NCBI GenBank assembly: GCA_022266195.1
Contig: WHVY01000005.1
Location: forward strand, 248,001-312,000
Source: Tetranychus cinnabarinus
Lineage: Eukaryota > Arthropoda > Arachnida > Trombidiformes > Tetranychidae
Length of the DNA: 64,000 nucleotides
Direction of reading: 5' to 3'
Under the pieces are notes generated by a model. That model saw nothing but the letters and a program-made list of their open reading frames with translations, did not search any database and was not told the DNA's origin. Below, one piece after another: positions 46,551 to 57,916 of the stretch (within the stretch, counting starts at the first letter, position 1; each line of letters opens with the position of its first letter). The position numbers and the translations under genes were made by a program.

Positions 46551-46755
46551 TTTAATCTTTTGTTGTTTTGATAAGACTGAACGAATATGTTGAAAAATTA
46601 CTAAATAACTTTACAAACTTGAGTCTTCAACTGATAACTTTCATTTGAAAACATTCGCTTTTTATACTTATTTTGATAAACAGATGTTTACACAATTCGA
46701 TTTTGGCATTATTTTGAGTAAACAAAATTGTTGAGTTAATGATTCATTGTCACAT

Positions 46756-47099
46756 TAAAAAACTCGAAGCATGTACTGTTCGAACGCTAATGGTTATGCA
46801 AGGTCGATTCTGATTATATTAATATATTGAAATTTCATTTACAGAAACTGCAAAATTTTATAACCGATTATTGTCACATGTGCATATAACTCATAACTGG
46901 CTAAAGGATATGAAAGATTCCATACCGTTCAGTTAATTAATATTATTTATTACAAAGTAATTCATCAAAGACATTCATTCCAATATCAATCAGAGTTTAA
47001 ACAAATCCTGCATAACGTCGTTAATTGCAAAAAGCGCCCGGCGTTAACTAGTAACGAATGCAACGTAATTTCAATCAATATGTATTTTAAGCTTTTTTC
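46756..47099 (-). repeat. Head-to-head loop 1 (reversed)
   Basis: 344-bp spacer between the promoters of copies 2 and 3. Inverted relative to loops at 48833 and 50910. No coding content recognised. Confidence 0.8.
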
Positions 47100-47304
47100 A
47101 TGTGACAATGAATCATTAACTCAACAATTTTGTTTACTCAAAATAATGCCAAAATCGAATTGTGTAAACATCTGTTTATCAAAATAAGTATAAAAAGCGA
47201 ATGTTTTCAAATGAAAGTTATCAGTTGAAGACTCAAGTTTGTAAAGTTATTTAGTAATTTTTCAACATATTCGTTCAGTCTTATCAAAACAACAAAAGAT
47301 TAAA

Positions 47305-47496
47305 ATGCAATTGACTAAGATTGTATCCTCTGTCTTTTTAATGGCAATCATGGCTCTCTTTGGTTCTGTTATGGCCCGACTTCCTGCTGGTGTCACACCA
47401 CCGGCTCTTCCAGTTAGCCCTCCAAGTCTTCCCATGCTACCAGTTAGCCCAGCTAACATTCCAACAGTTAGCACTTCAGCACCTAAAGGAAAATAA
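47305..47496 (+). CDS. Array secreted peptide, copy 3
   Basis: Same 63-aa protein as copy 1, 2077 bp downstream. The loops on its two sides have opposite polarity, so the orientation switch of the array falls at this copy. Confidence 0.85.
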   Translation: MQLTKIVSSVFLMAIMALFGSVMARLPAGVTPPALPVSPPSLPMLPVSPANIPTVSTSAPKGK

Positions 47497-47795
47497 GCTT
47501 CGATTCTTGGCCAATCAAGCAAAGCAACTGATCGAAATTTGCTTGATCATACCATAATGTTTTGGAAAATTTACAATTTTAATTGAATAAAAAACATTAG
47601 TTAAACTTGAATTCTATTTTCTATTATTAATCATTAACGTGAAAAATTCAGTATAATCGGCGAAAACAATAAATAATAAAAAACTAATTATTATATTTTC
47701 GGATAATAATTTAGTTATTGGGTCACTAGTAAACGGTCATCAATTAACATAATTTTTTATTGGAAATCGTTCTTATTAGTCGTTATCGGATCACT

Positions 47796-48135
47796 TTCAA
47801 CATTCGGAAGAAGAGATCTTTGCTAAGACACAATTGGAGGGTGACAGTTTGATGGTATGGGCTGGTATACGTTCAATGGCAATATACGATTAGCATTTTT
47901 ATCACCAAAATCAAATTCAATTGACTACCAAGAAATACTTCAATCATTTTTATTGCCTGTTATCTATAAAACTTGTGATATTGACAGTAAACTACAACAA
48001 GATAATGAATCAATCCATGTGTTACATTAATTTAAAAAGTGATGTTACTCCAATGGAATCAAAATAATTAACCAGCAAGCACGAAATCCTGATCTCAATT
48101 CCAGCGCCCTGTATTTATCGAAATTATTTCAACAA
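47796..48135 (+). mobile_element. Tc1-like transposase relic, loop 2
   Basis: Plus-strand translation, with one frameshift and stops, gives MVWAGI, then NGNIRLAFL, then YQEILQSFLLPVIYK, then LQQDNESIH, then ARNPDLNS. This is the order of motifs in Tc1-family DDE transposases; LQQDNESIH corresponds to the second catalytic Asp region (FQQDNAxxH). Only an internal piece remains, with TAG and TAA stops, so it is dead. Confidence 0.8.
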
Positions 48136-48435
48136 AAGTGATCCGATAACGACTAATAAGAACGATTTCCAATAAAAAATTATGTTAATTGATGACCGTT
48201 TACTAGTGACCCAATAACTAAATTATTATCCGAAAATATAATAATTAGTTTTTTATTATTTATTGTTTTCGCCGATTATACTGAATTTTTCACGTTAATG
48301 ATTAATAATAGAAAATAGAATTCAAGTTTAACTAATGTTTTTTATTCAATTAAAATTGTAAATTTTCCAAAACATTATGGTATGATCAAGCAAATTTCGA
48401 TCAGTTGCTTTGCTTGATTGGCCAAGAATCGAAGC

Positions 48436-48627
48436 TTATTTTCCTTTAGGTGCTGAAGTGCTAACTGTTGGAATGTTAGCTGGGCTAACTGGTAGCATGG
48501 GAAGACTTGGAGGGCTAACTGGAAGAGCCGGTGGTGTGACACCAGCAGGAAGTCGGGCCATAACAGAACCAAAGAGAGCCATGATTGCCATTAAAAAGAC
48601 AGAGGATACAATCTTAGTCAATTGCAT
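48436..48627 (-). CDS. Array secreted peptide, copy 4
   Basis: Same protein, minus strand; tail-to-tail with copy 3 and head-to-head with copy 5. Confidence 0.85.
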   Translation of the reverse strand: MQLTKIVSSVFLMAIMALFGSVMARLPAGVTPPALPVSPPSLPMLPVSPANIPTVSTSAPKGK

Positions 48628-48832
48628 TTTAATCTTTTGTTGTTTTGATAAGACTGAACGAATATGTTGAAAAATTACTAAATAACTTTACAAACTTGAG
48701 TCTTCAACTGATAACTTTCATTTGAAAACATTCGCTTTTTATACTTATTTTGATAAACAGATGTTTACACAATTCGATTTTGGCATTATTTTGAGTAAAC
48801 AAAATTGTTGAGTTAATGATTCATTGTCACAT

Positions 48833-49176
48833 GAAAAAAGCTTAAAATACATATTGATTGAAATTACGTTGCATTCGTTACTAGTTAACGCCGGGCGCTT
48901 TTTGCAATTAACGACGTTATGCAGGATTTGTTTAAACTCTGATTGATATTGGAATGAATGTCTTTGATGAATTACTTTGTAATAAATAATATTAATTAAC
49001 TGAACGGTATGGAATCTTTCATATCCTTTAGCCAGTTATGAGTTATATGCACATGTGACAATAATCGGTTATAAAATTTTGCAGTTTCTGTAAATGAAAT
49101 TTCAATATATTAATATAATCAGAATCGACCTTGCATAACCATTAGCGTTCGAACAGTACATGCTTCGAGTTTTTTA
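48833..49176 (+). repeat. Head-to-head loop 2
   Basis: 344-bp spacer in the majority orientation, between the promoters of copies 4 and 5. Confidence 0.8.
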
Positions 49177-49381
49177 ATGTGACAATGAATCATTAACTCA
49201 ACAATTTTGTTTACTCAAAATAATGCCAAAATCGAATTGTGTAAACATCTGTTTATCAAAATAAGTATAAAAAGCGAATGTTTTCAAATGAAAGTTATCA
49301 GTTGAAGACTCAAGTTTGTAAAGTTATTTAGTAATTTTTCAACATATTCGTTCAGTCTTATCAAAACAACAAAAGATTAAA

Positions 49382-49573
49382 ATGCAATTGACTAAGATTG
49401 TATCCTCTGTCTTTTTAATGGCAATCATGGCTCTCTTTGGTTCTGTTATGGCCCGACTTCCTGCTGGTGTCACACCACCGGCTCTTCCAGTTAGCCCTCC
49501 AAGTCTTCCCATGCTACCAGTTAGCCCAGCTAACATTCCAACAGTTAGCACTTCAGCACCTAAAGGAAAATAA
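49382..49573 (+). CDS. Array secreted peptide, copy 5
   Basis: Same protein as copy 1, start of the third unit. Confidence 0.85.
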   Translation: MQLTKIVSSVFLMAIMALFGSVMARLPAGVTPPALPVSPPSLPMLPVSPANIPTVSTSAPKGK

Positions 49574-49872
49574 GCTTCGATTCTTGGCCAATCAAGCAAA
49601 GCAACTGATCGAAATTTGCTTGATCATACCATAATGTTTTGGAAAATTTACAATTTTAATTGAATAAAAAACATTAGTTAAACTTGAATTCTATTTTCTA
49701 TTATTAATCATTAACGTGAAAAATTCAGTATAATCGGCGAAAACAATAAATAATAAAAAACTAATTATTATATTTTCGGATAATAATTTAGTTATTGGGT
49801 CACTAGTAAACGGTCATCAATTAACATAATTTTTTATTGGAAATCGTTCTTATTAGTCGTTATCGGATCACT

Positions 49873-50212
49873 TTCAACATTCGGAAGAAGAGATCTTTGC
49901 TAAGACACAATTGGAGGGTGACAGTTTGATGGTATGGGCTGGTATACGTTCAATGGCAATATACGATTAGCATTTTTATCACCAAAATCAAATTCAATTG
50001 ACTACCAAGAAATACTTCAATCATTTTTATTGCCTGTTATCTATAAAACTTGTGATATTGACAGTAAACTACAACAAGATAATGAATCAATCCATGTGTT
50101 ACATTAATTTAAAAAGTGATGTTACTCCAATGGAATCAAAATAATTAACCAGCAAGCACGAAATCCTGATCTCAATTCCAGCGCCCTGTATTTATCGAAA
50201 TTATTTCAACAA
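49873..50212 (+). mobile_element. Tc1-like transposase relic, loop 3
   Basis: Same content and orientation as loop 2, with the same disabling stops. Confidence 0.78.
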
Positions 50213-50512
50213 AAGTGATCCGATAACGACTAATAAGAACGATTTCCAATAAAAAATTATGTTAATTGATGACCGTTTACTAGTGACCCAATAACTAAAT
50301 TATTATCCGAAAATATAATAATTAGTTTTTTATTATTTATTGTTTTCGCCGATTATACTGAATTTTTCACGTTAATGATTAATAATAGAAAATAGAATTC
50401 AAGTTTAACTAATGTTTTTTATTCAATTAAAATTGTAAATTTTCCAAAACATTATGGTATGATCAAGCAAATTTCGATCAGTTGCTTTGCTTGATTGGCC
50501 AAGAATCGAAGC

Positions 50513-50704
50513 TTATTTTCCTTTAGGTGCTGAAGTGCTAACTGTTGGAATGTTAGCTGGGCTAACTGGTAGCATGGGAAGACTTGGAGGGCTAACTGGA
50601 AGAGCCGGTGGTGTGACACCAGCAGGAAGTCGGGCCATAACAGAACCAAAGAGAGCCATGATTGCCATTAAAAAGACAGAGGATACAATCTTAGTCAATT
50701 GCAT
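50513..50704 (-). CDS. Array secreted peptide, copy 6
   Basis: Same protein, minus strand, third unit. Confidence 0.85.
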   Translation of the reverse strand: MQLTKIVSSVFLMAIMALFGSVMARLPAGVTPPALPVSPPSLPMLPVSPANIPTVSTSAPKGK

Positions 50705-50909
50705 TTTAATCTTTTGTTGTTTTGATAAGACTGAACGAATATGTTGAAAAATTACTAAATAACTTTACAAACTTGAGTCTTCAACTGATAACTTTCATTT
50801 GAAAACATTCGCTTTTTATACTTATTTTGATAAACAGATGTTTACACAATTCGATTTTGGCATTATTTTGAGTAAACAAAATTGTTGAGTTAATGATTCA
50901 TTGTCACAT

Positions 50910-51253
50910 GAAAAAAGCTTAAAATACATATTGATTGAAATTACGTTGCATTCGTTACTAGTTAACGCCGGGCGCTTTTTGCAATTAACGACGTTATGCA
51001 GGATTTGTTTAAACTCTGATTGATATTGGAATGAATGTCTTTGATGAATTACTTTGTAATAAATAATATTAATTAACTGAACGGTATGGAATCTTTCATA
51101 TCCTTTAGCCAGTTATGAGTTATATGCACATGTGACAATAATCGGTTATAAAATTTTGCAGTTTCTGTAAATGAAATTTCAATATATTAATATAATCAGA
51201 ATCGACCTTGCATAACCATTAGCGTTCGAACAGTACATGCTTCGAGTTTTTTA
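50910..51253 (+). repeat. Head-to-head loop 3
   Basis: Majority orientation, between copies 6 and 7. Confidence 0.8.
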
Positions 51254-51458
51254 ATGTGACAATGAATCATTAACTCAACAATTTTGTTTACTCAAAATAA
51301 TGCCAAAATCGAATTGTGTAAACATCTGTTTATCAAAATAAGTATAAAAAGCGAATGTTTTCAAATGAAAGTTATCAGTTGAAGACTCAAGTTTGTAAAG
51401 TTATTTAGTAATTTTTCAACATATTCGTTCAGTCTTATCAAAACAACAAAAGATTAAA

Positions 51459-51650
51459 ATGCAATTGACTAAGATTGTATCCTCTGTCTTTTTAATGGCA
51501 ATCATGGCTCTCTTTGGTTCTGTTATGGCCCGACTTCCTGCTGGTGTCACACCACCGGCTCTTCCAGTTAGCCCTCCAAGTCTTCCCATGCTACCAGTTA
51601 GCCCAGCTAACATTCCAACAGTTAGCACTTCAGCACCTAAAGGAAAATAA
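51459..51650 (+). CDS. Array secreted peptide, copy 7
   Basis: Same protein; its 3' flank holds the one pair of unit-specific substitutions noticed (about 51892-51898, ttatcaacta instead of tcatcaatta). Confidence 0.85.
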   Translation: MQLTKIVSSVFLMAIMALFGSVMARLPAGVTPPALPVSPPSLPMLPVSPANIPTVSTSAPKGK

Positions 51651-51949
51651 GCTTCGATTCTTGGCCAATCAAGCAAAGCAACTGATCGAAATTTGCTTGA
51701 TCATACCATAATGTTTTGGAAAATTTACAATTTTAATTGAATAAAAAACATTAGTTAAACTTGAATTCTATTTTCTATTATTAATCATTAACGTGAAAAA
51801 TTCAGTATAATCGGCGAAAACAATAAATAATAAAAAACTAATTATTATATTTTCGGATAATAATTTAGTTATTGGGTCACTAGTAAACGGTTATCAACTA
51901 ACATAATTTTTTATTGGAAATCGTTCTTATTAGTCGTTATCGGATCACT

Positions 51950-52289
51950 TTCAACATTCGGAAGAAGAGATCTTTGCTAAGACACAATTGGAGGGTGACA
52001 GTTTGATGGTATGGGCTGGTATACGTTCAATGGCAATATACGATTAGCATTTTTATCACCAAAATCAAATTCAATTGACTACCAAGAAATACTTCAATCA
52101 TTTTTATTGCCTGTTATCTATAAAACTTGTGATATTGACAGTAAACTACAACAAGATAATGAATCAATCCATGTGTTACATTAATTTAAAAAGTGATGTT
52201 ACTCCAATGGAATCAAAATAATTAACCAGCAAGCACGAAATCCTGATCTCAATTCCAGCGCCCTGTATTTATCGAAATTATTTCAACAA
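51950..52289 (+). mobile_element. Tc1-like transposase relic, loop 4
   Basis: Same content and orientation as loops 2 and 3. Confidence 0.78.
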
Positions 52290-52589
52290 AAGTGATCCGA
52301 TAACGACTAATAAGAACGATTTCCAATAAAAAATTATGTTAATTGATGACCGTTTACTAGTGACCCAATAACTAAATTATTATCCGAAAATATAATAATT
52401 AGTTTTTTATTATTTATTGTTTTCGCCGATTATACTGAATTTTTCACGTTAATGATTAATAATAGAAAATAGAATTCAAGTTTAACTAATGTTTTTTATT
52501 CAATTAAAATTGTAAATTTTCCAAAACATTATGGTATGATCAAGCAAATTTCGATCAGTTGCTTTGCTTGATTGGCCAAGAATCGAAGC

Positions 52590-52781
52590 TTATTTTCCTT
52601 TAGGTGCTGAAGTGCTAACTGTTGGAATGTTAGCTGGGCTAACTGGTAGCATGGGAAGACTTGGAGGGCTAACTGGAAGAGCCGGTGGTGTGACACCAGC
52701 AGGAAGTCGGGCCATAACAGAACCAAAGAGAGCCATGATTGCCATTAAAAAGACAGAGGATACAATCTTAGTCAATTGCAT
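52590..52781 (-). CDS. Array secreted peptide, copy 8
   Basis: Last copy, minus strand. Its promoter faces a head-to-head loop that is cut short (52987 to about 53120) where the array ends. Confidence 0.85.
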   Translation of the reverse strand: MQLTKIVSSVFLMAIMALFGSVMARLPAGVTPPALPVSPPSLPMLPVSPANIPTVSTSAPKGK

Positions 52782-53120
52782 TTTAATCTTTTGTTGTTTT
52801 GATAAGACTGAACGAATATGTTGAAAAATTACTAAATAACTTTACAAACTTGAGTCTTCAACTGATAACTTTCATTTGAAAACATTCGCTTTTTATACTT
52901 ATTTTGATAAACAGATGTTTACACAATTCGATTTTGGCATTATTTTGAGTAAACAAAATTGTTGAGTTAATGATTCATTGTCACATGAAAAAAGCTTAAA
53001 ATACATATTGATTGAAATTACGTTGCATTCGTTACTAGTTAACGCCGGGCGCTTTTTGCAATTAACGACGTTATGCAGGATTCGTTTGACCTCTCATTGA
53101 TATTGGAATGAATGGCTTTG

Positions 53121-56100
53121 CATTGTACGACTTAGCAATTATTTGATTACTTTGCATTTTGGTTCATCGAATACATCATTATACTCACATTGGCATTTCT
53201 TACCTTACACCTTACTAGATGACCGATCTTAAATTTTCTTTATTGCTGCTTCTTTATGGTGTCCTTGACTGCTGAATGACTCTTGTTTTGTGTAAATCTT
53301 TATCTTCACCGTCGAACGAACTTTATAATGAGTTTGAGACTTCGTTCACCTAACTCACCGCAGTTTTTCTTACTATTTTATTAATAATAATTTTAAAAAT
53401 TTTCCTTTTAAGCAGAAGATGATCAAAAAGGCGAGCAAGATGATGATTATTTCCTCTACTCTTTGATGATGACGGTGATAGAGAATCTTTTTTATTTTTC
53501 TACTGCGGGTAGAAAATTCAACGTTTTTTGCTCAGAACGTTTGCGATGATAGTTTTGATTTTCAATGAAAACTCAGATACACCAATCAGGTTTGTTTGTG
53601 TTTTCCTTTCTTAAATAGTTATGATCATCGTTTGTCTTGCTTTGACCAGCTAGCTTGAAGTTCGGTGAAGAAATCAAGTTGACATCACTTTCAATGAGGC
53701 TCACTTCATACCAATAGCAATAACAATCAACAAAGTGCTTCTTGACTTTTTGGTCCATTCTAGTAACATCAAGATAGATAAAGATTAAGGAGAGCCTTGT
53801 GGAGGAGTTAAATGATCAAGAAGATTAACAAAAATAGAAAAAACTGATGGACAAAAGTGAAGAGTAATCATATTATAATTGACTGATTTTGAGATTATTT
53901 TGAATCTTTTGACAGTCTTGCTCAACTCAAGCCATTCGATGGAAAACTTTGCCTTCGTCTTCAGTAGGTCAAAAAATTTCTCAGTTGTACTTTTTTCGCA
54001 TTCGACTTTTGCTTGAAAAGTTTGAAAAGTATATTGAAATTGAAATAAATGGTTAACCAATCAATGAATTCAAACTCAACTCAACATGATCACGATGGAC
54101 ACACCTTGCTGTACAAGTGGTCAAGCATTATTGTTGAATATTTTCATTGATGAAGCGTTTAAAGTTGCAATGAAAAGCAATTTTGTGTAGGGAAACATTA
54201 TTGTACCAAAATTGGCAAAATGAAGAACAAAAAGCAAGAAGAAAGAGAAAAAAAGATTGAATCAAGGTAAAGATGACAAGCAAGATGATAATGAAAATGA
54301 TGATAAACAAGAAGGCGAACACTTGGCTACCTGTATTAACGTTTTGCCCTCAAGTATTTATCCGTCAACTGTAACCCGATTTATCTTATTTTAGCCTTTT
54401 CGTTTCTCTTTCCTCTCTTGCTGCAGCTTATTGTAACTCAACCTTGCATCATTCTCATCTTTACCAGGTCTTATCACCTTTCTCAGTGTACAGCACATTA
54501 GCCCTTCTCTGATCATGTATTAATATTACTAGAGTTTGAGAAACTTTTTCTCATCATTTCCACTCAACTCTTTCCAATATCGTGTATCATCGGATTTCTT
54601 GTCAAGTTAAACTTTGCCAAAAATTGCTAATCAAAAAGTTGATTCTGCTTTTTTAAACACTTCATTCTTTCATCAAAAATCATTTTGATTTTACTTTTTT
54701 CTCTTTGTTTGAATCAACTTTCCAATCTCAATTTTTACATAAATATCAAGGTTTAAAAACATTTTTTGTTTTCATCTCTAAAGGTTTGAGTCAAAAGAAA
54801 ACGGTTATTTTTGATTTGACATTTTACCTTTTTTGCTCGTCTTTTAATTTTGTTAAATTGAATGAAAAATCTGTTTATCAAAGGAAGCAAAAGAGCAGCT
54901 TTGATCGTTTATAATTGAGATGAAATGATTAACTTGAAATGTTGTGTCAGTTGCCATTTAATTAATTGCAATTTCAACAATCTTGTTGTAATATATGTTA
55001 GCCAATGTTTCATTAAAGATTAAGGCTGTTAAATATCATCATCATGTTAATTGTGTATATGTGTGTGTCAATTAATATCAGTTGAAATGGTATAAATTTT
55101 ATCAACTGGTTGGAATGGTTAACTTGCTTGTTCAAGCTAAAGAAGAGAAGCCAGATTGGAAAGGAAAAAAAGTGATTCTCAATTGAAATGAAGAAAAAAA
55201 GAATCAGAATTGGCCTCATCTCTATCTCATCTTTGCCTCACCCTAATCTTTTTGTCATATATCTTTCTCACTCTCTTCCTCTTCATCAGCATCATCAACA
55301 GCACCAACAGTAACTACTTTTTACTGGCCTCAAACCGAATTAAGTTGTTCTTGTTTATCTCTTGCTCTAATCCATCAGTTTGAAAGTTACATTTGATTCG
55401 ATTCGAAGATTAACTAAAAGTAATGAAAGAAGAAGAAGAAAGAAAGAAAAAAGGAAAAGATGATTTAATGATACTCATGGTAAAGTTTTGTAAACTGATT
55501 TTCTGATGATGCTGTTGATGATGGGATTGGCAGTGAAGGGCTTGGTTAAGGACACACTTTGATATAATTTTGCGTTCTTCTTTTTGTAACTTGGTTTAAG
55601 TGTTGAATGTTTCTCTTCCTTTCCCTGTTTAGTGTTTTTTCCTAATTTTACCTCATTCAGTTCAATTCTCTTAATGAGCTGATAAATACCTTCATCATTG
55701 AATTGCAAAGTTGTACGATTTTTTTCTGCTCTCTTGCTCATGTTGTGGTGTTGAGTTGATGATCAGCATTAATCAGAATCAGTTGAAGAGGTGAAAATTT
55801 GCTTGTCAAAGTTGCTCTTGTTGTTTCATCATTCATCGGAATCGGAGAAGCATCTTTCGATACCGTTAACATTCAATTAAAACTCTTGATTTATCGATTC
55901 GATATTTAGCTTGCTTGACTGAATTAACGAAGACTACAAAACTAGAAAACTAGAAAACAAATCATCATGATGAAAGATAAAGCATCAAGTTTGAAAGAAA
56001 AATTCAGAATAAATTATCAAATTATCAAAACAATAATGTAAAATAACTAAATACACAACAAAACTCGAAACTTGAGGTTATCATTTTGAACCAGAAAAAT

Positions 56101-57012
56101 GTAATTTTTTAGTCAACCTGTTCAATCATTAGTCACTGTTTACTATTCATCAATTCAACCGTTTAAAACTTCATCAGATTGTTTAAGTAGGTAAATGAAA
56201 TTATTTGACTTTTAAACCCAAAGATGCATCATTTGCTTTCTAATCAAACCTGAAACTCAACTGAATGAATAATTGTGAATAAGAGACATTAATATCACAA
56301 GATAAATTGTTTTTTCAACAAAAACACTTGTGATTATTTCTTTCCATTATACAGTGAAGGAAAGTCAAGTTTGATCTGAACAAAAATAAATCTTTGTGAC
56401 AAATCCAAGGATTCGGGAATATACTGAAATCGTAATTTTATCGGGCTAGTTAGGGTCAATTGTTAACAGTTTATCTTATTAGTACTAAATGTATCGATTT
56501 GTCATATCACAGCAAAATGCCTGATTTCTATTTTTGTTTCGATCAAATTCATGACTGTTTGCATAACCAAGAAAGTAACTGATGAGATGCACAATTTAAA
56601 GGTTAAAGAGCTTAAATTATTTGAGCATAATCGCCTTTGAATGATAAATTGTTGAACAAATAGAAATACTCATGAATAATTAATAGTTTACCTAGACTAA
56701 TTATGCTAGTTTTTTATTTCCTCTATTGATATTAGGTCTGATGATGGCGCGAGGAGAGGAAATAAGAGACACTCAAGCTGCTTCCCAATAAGGTACAACA
56801 AGTATCTCGTCGTCGTAAATGATAAGGTTAAACGTTTGTTTAATCACATTCACATCCCTCTGTACTGATAAACGGATTTCAATCAAACTACGAGGCGTTA
56901 GTTAATGAACTTTAGGCGTTTAAATGAATGAAGAAGAACGAGAAAAAAGATCACAGAACATTATAAAAGTCAAGACCTTTTTCTTGCTTTAGGAGCTCAG
57001 ACGAAAGTATTA
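53121..57012. other. Intergenic, no gene seen
   Basis: A+T-rich with ATC/GAA-type simple repeats. Frames of 60-91 codons (for example 53785-54060 and 55475-55741, both minus) lack domains, signal peptides or the peptide-family promoter. The first copy of a 0.3-kb duplication is at 56552-56856. Confidence 0.45.
56552..56856 (+). repeat. 0.3-kb dispersed duplication, copy 1 (decayed exon?)
   Basis: Closely matches 61906-62217, 5.35 kb downstream in direct orientation. The shared part includes a pyrimidine tract and acceptor-like ttgatattag and the text ctgatgRtggcgcgaggaga. After that, this copy has indels and stops (TAA soon after tcccaa), so any exon here is broken. Confidence 0.7.
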
Positions 57013-57876
57013 GGCGGTCCAATAAGTTCGTATAAAAAGTTAGTTCCCGTTTTTTCTGAATCAGGTTTACAAATCGAATCCATAAAGACAATATCGAAGG
57101 TCAAGTTGGGAAAGTTGAGTAATTTTATTCAAATGCTTTCAAAAGTTATTGCCATTCAAGGTCAAAAAAAATTATTTCATACAGCACTGTGATGAAGTTT
57201 TCTGACAAAAAAGGGTTATAATTTGGGAGCGTTATAATCGAATTTGAATCCGATTGCGGTAATGATAAAGTGAACTCTTCAGCACTTATTTTATATAAAA
57301 AAATATCGAAACATAGCATCACCAATACAGCAAATAGGCCACTTTCGAGAAGACTTCAAAAAATTTTCTATATTCGAATTTCTGCTCATATCTGATGAAT
57401 CATGTAGGTATCGTCCGAGTTAATTCGCAGCGACTTACGTCTGACTTTTATCTATCAATCAGTATCATTCATGATATTTTACACTCTACACTTTGGGCTA
57501 GAGAATAAGCCGAAAATACGTCTTCCATATGAGAAAATGGGCTTTTCGCAAGTTTTCGTATCGTAACCGCCAATGTGGCAGTATGTGTAGATTCATGCTA
57601 AAATTTTGTTGATGCTCTGTCGAGCCAACTTATGCAGGCTTATTTAGGCTACTTTTCATCTGCATATCTTAAAAGGTCACTTCATAGGACATCTTTTTAA
57701 TGCCGAAAAGCAAAAAACGGGATCGTTTTTCTTAAGCTCGTTTTTCGACATCGTGATGAACTCAAAGATCTGTTAACTTGTAGATGTAGCCTTTCTGGCC
57801 TGAATATTTATAATCCAAAAAATAAAAGTTCTGAGTCTTCGAGAACATAATTTTTATACGAATTTATTGGATCACC
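57013..57876. mobile_element. Mariner-like non-autonomous element, 864 bp
   Basis: Ends GGCGGTCCAATAAGTTCGTA and, inverted, GGTGATCCAATAAATTCGTA, continuing into TAAAAA; flanked by TA (57011-57012 and 57877-57878). No transposase frame survives. Confidence 0.78.
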
Positions 57877-57916
57877 TAATAGAAAGTTACGAATGAGAAT
57901 ATATTACATTATATTA

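Larger units (their letters stand above)
44979..53120. repeat. Palindromic tandem array of a secreted-peptide gene, 4 x 2077 bp
   Basis: Four units with a period of exactly 2077 bp. Each holds a plus-strand and a minus-strand copy of the same gene, so eight copies. Arms include promoter, gene and 3' flank. Tail-to-tail arms are separated by a 340-bp loop (Tc1 relic), head-to-head arms by a 344-bp loop. The left edge at about 44979 breaks within the head-to-head loop; just outside it a 33-bp fragment of arm sequence is repeated (44945-44977). The right edge fades between about 53090 and 53120. Copies look identical apart from rare changes (two bases at about 51892-51898). Confidence 0.95.

Noticed and set aside
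44979..53120. CRISPR-like or bacterial repeat array
   Set aside because: Units are 2 kb, palindromic and gene-bearing in eukaryotic DNA, so nothing about them fits a CRISPR array.
44979..53120. Pure assembly artefact
   Set aside because: Not excluded, but the loop polarity switch, unit-specific base changes and differently decayed edges are not what simple read duplication gives. Kept as a finding with a test.
55475..55741. 88-codon Lys-rich minus-strand frame
   Set aside because: No domain, signal peptide or promoter; base composition is like the surrounding non-coding DNA.
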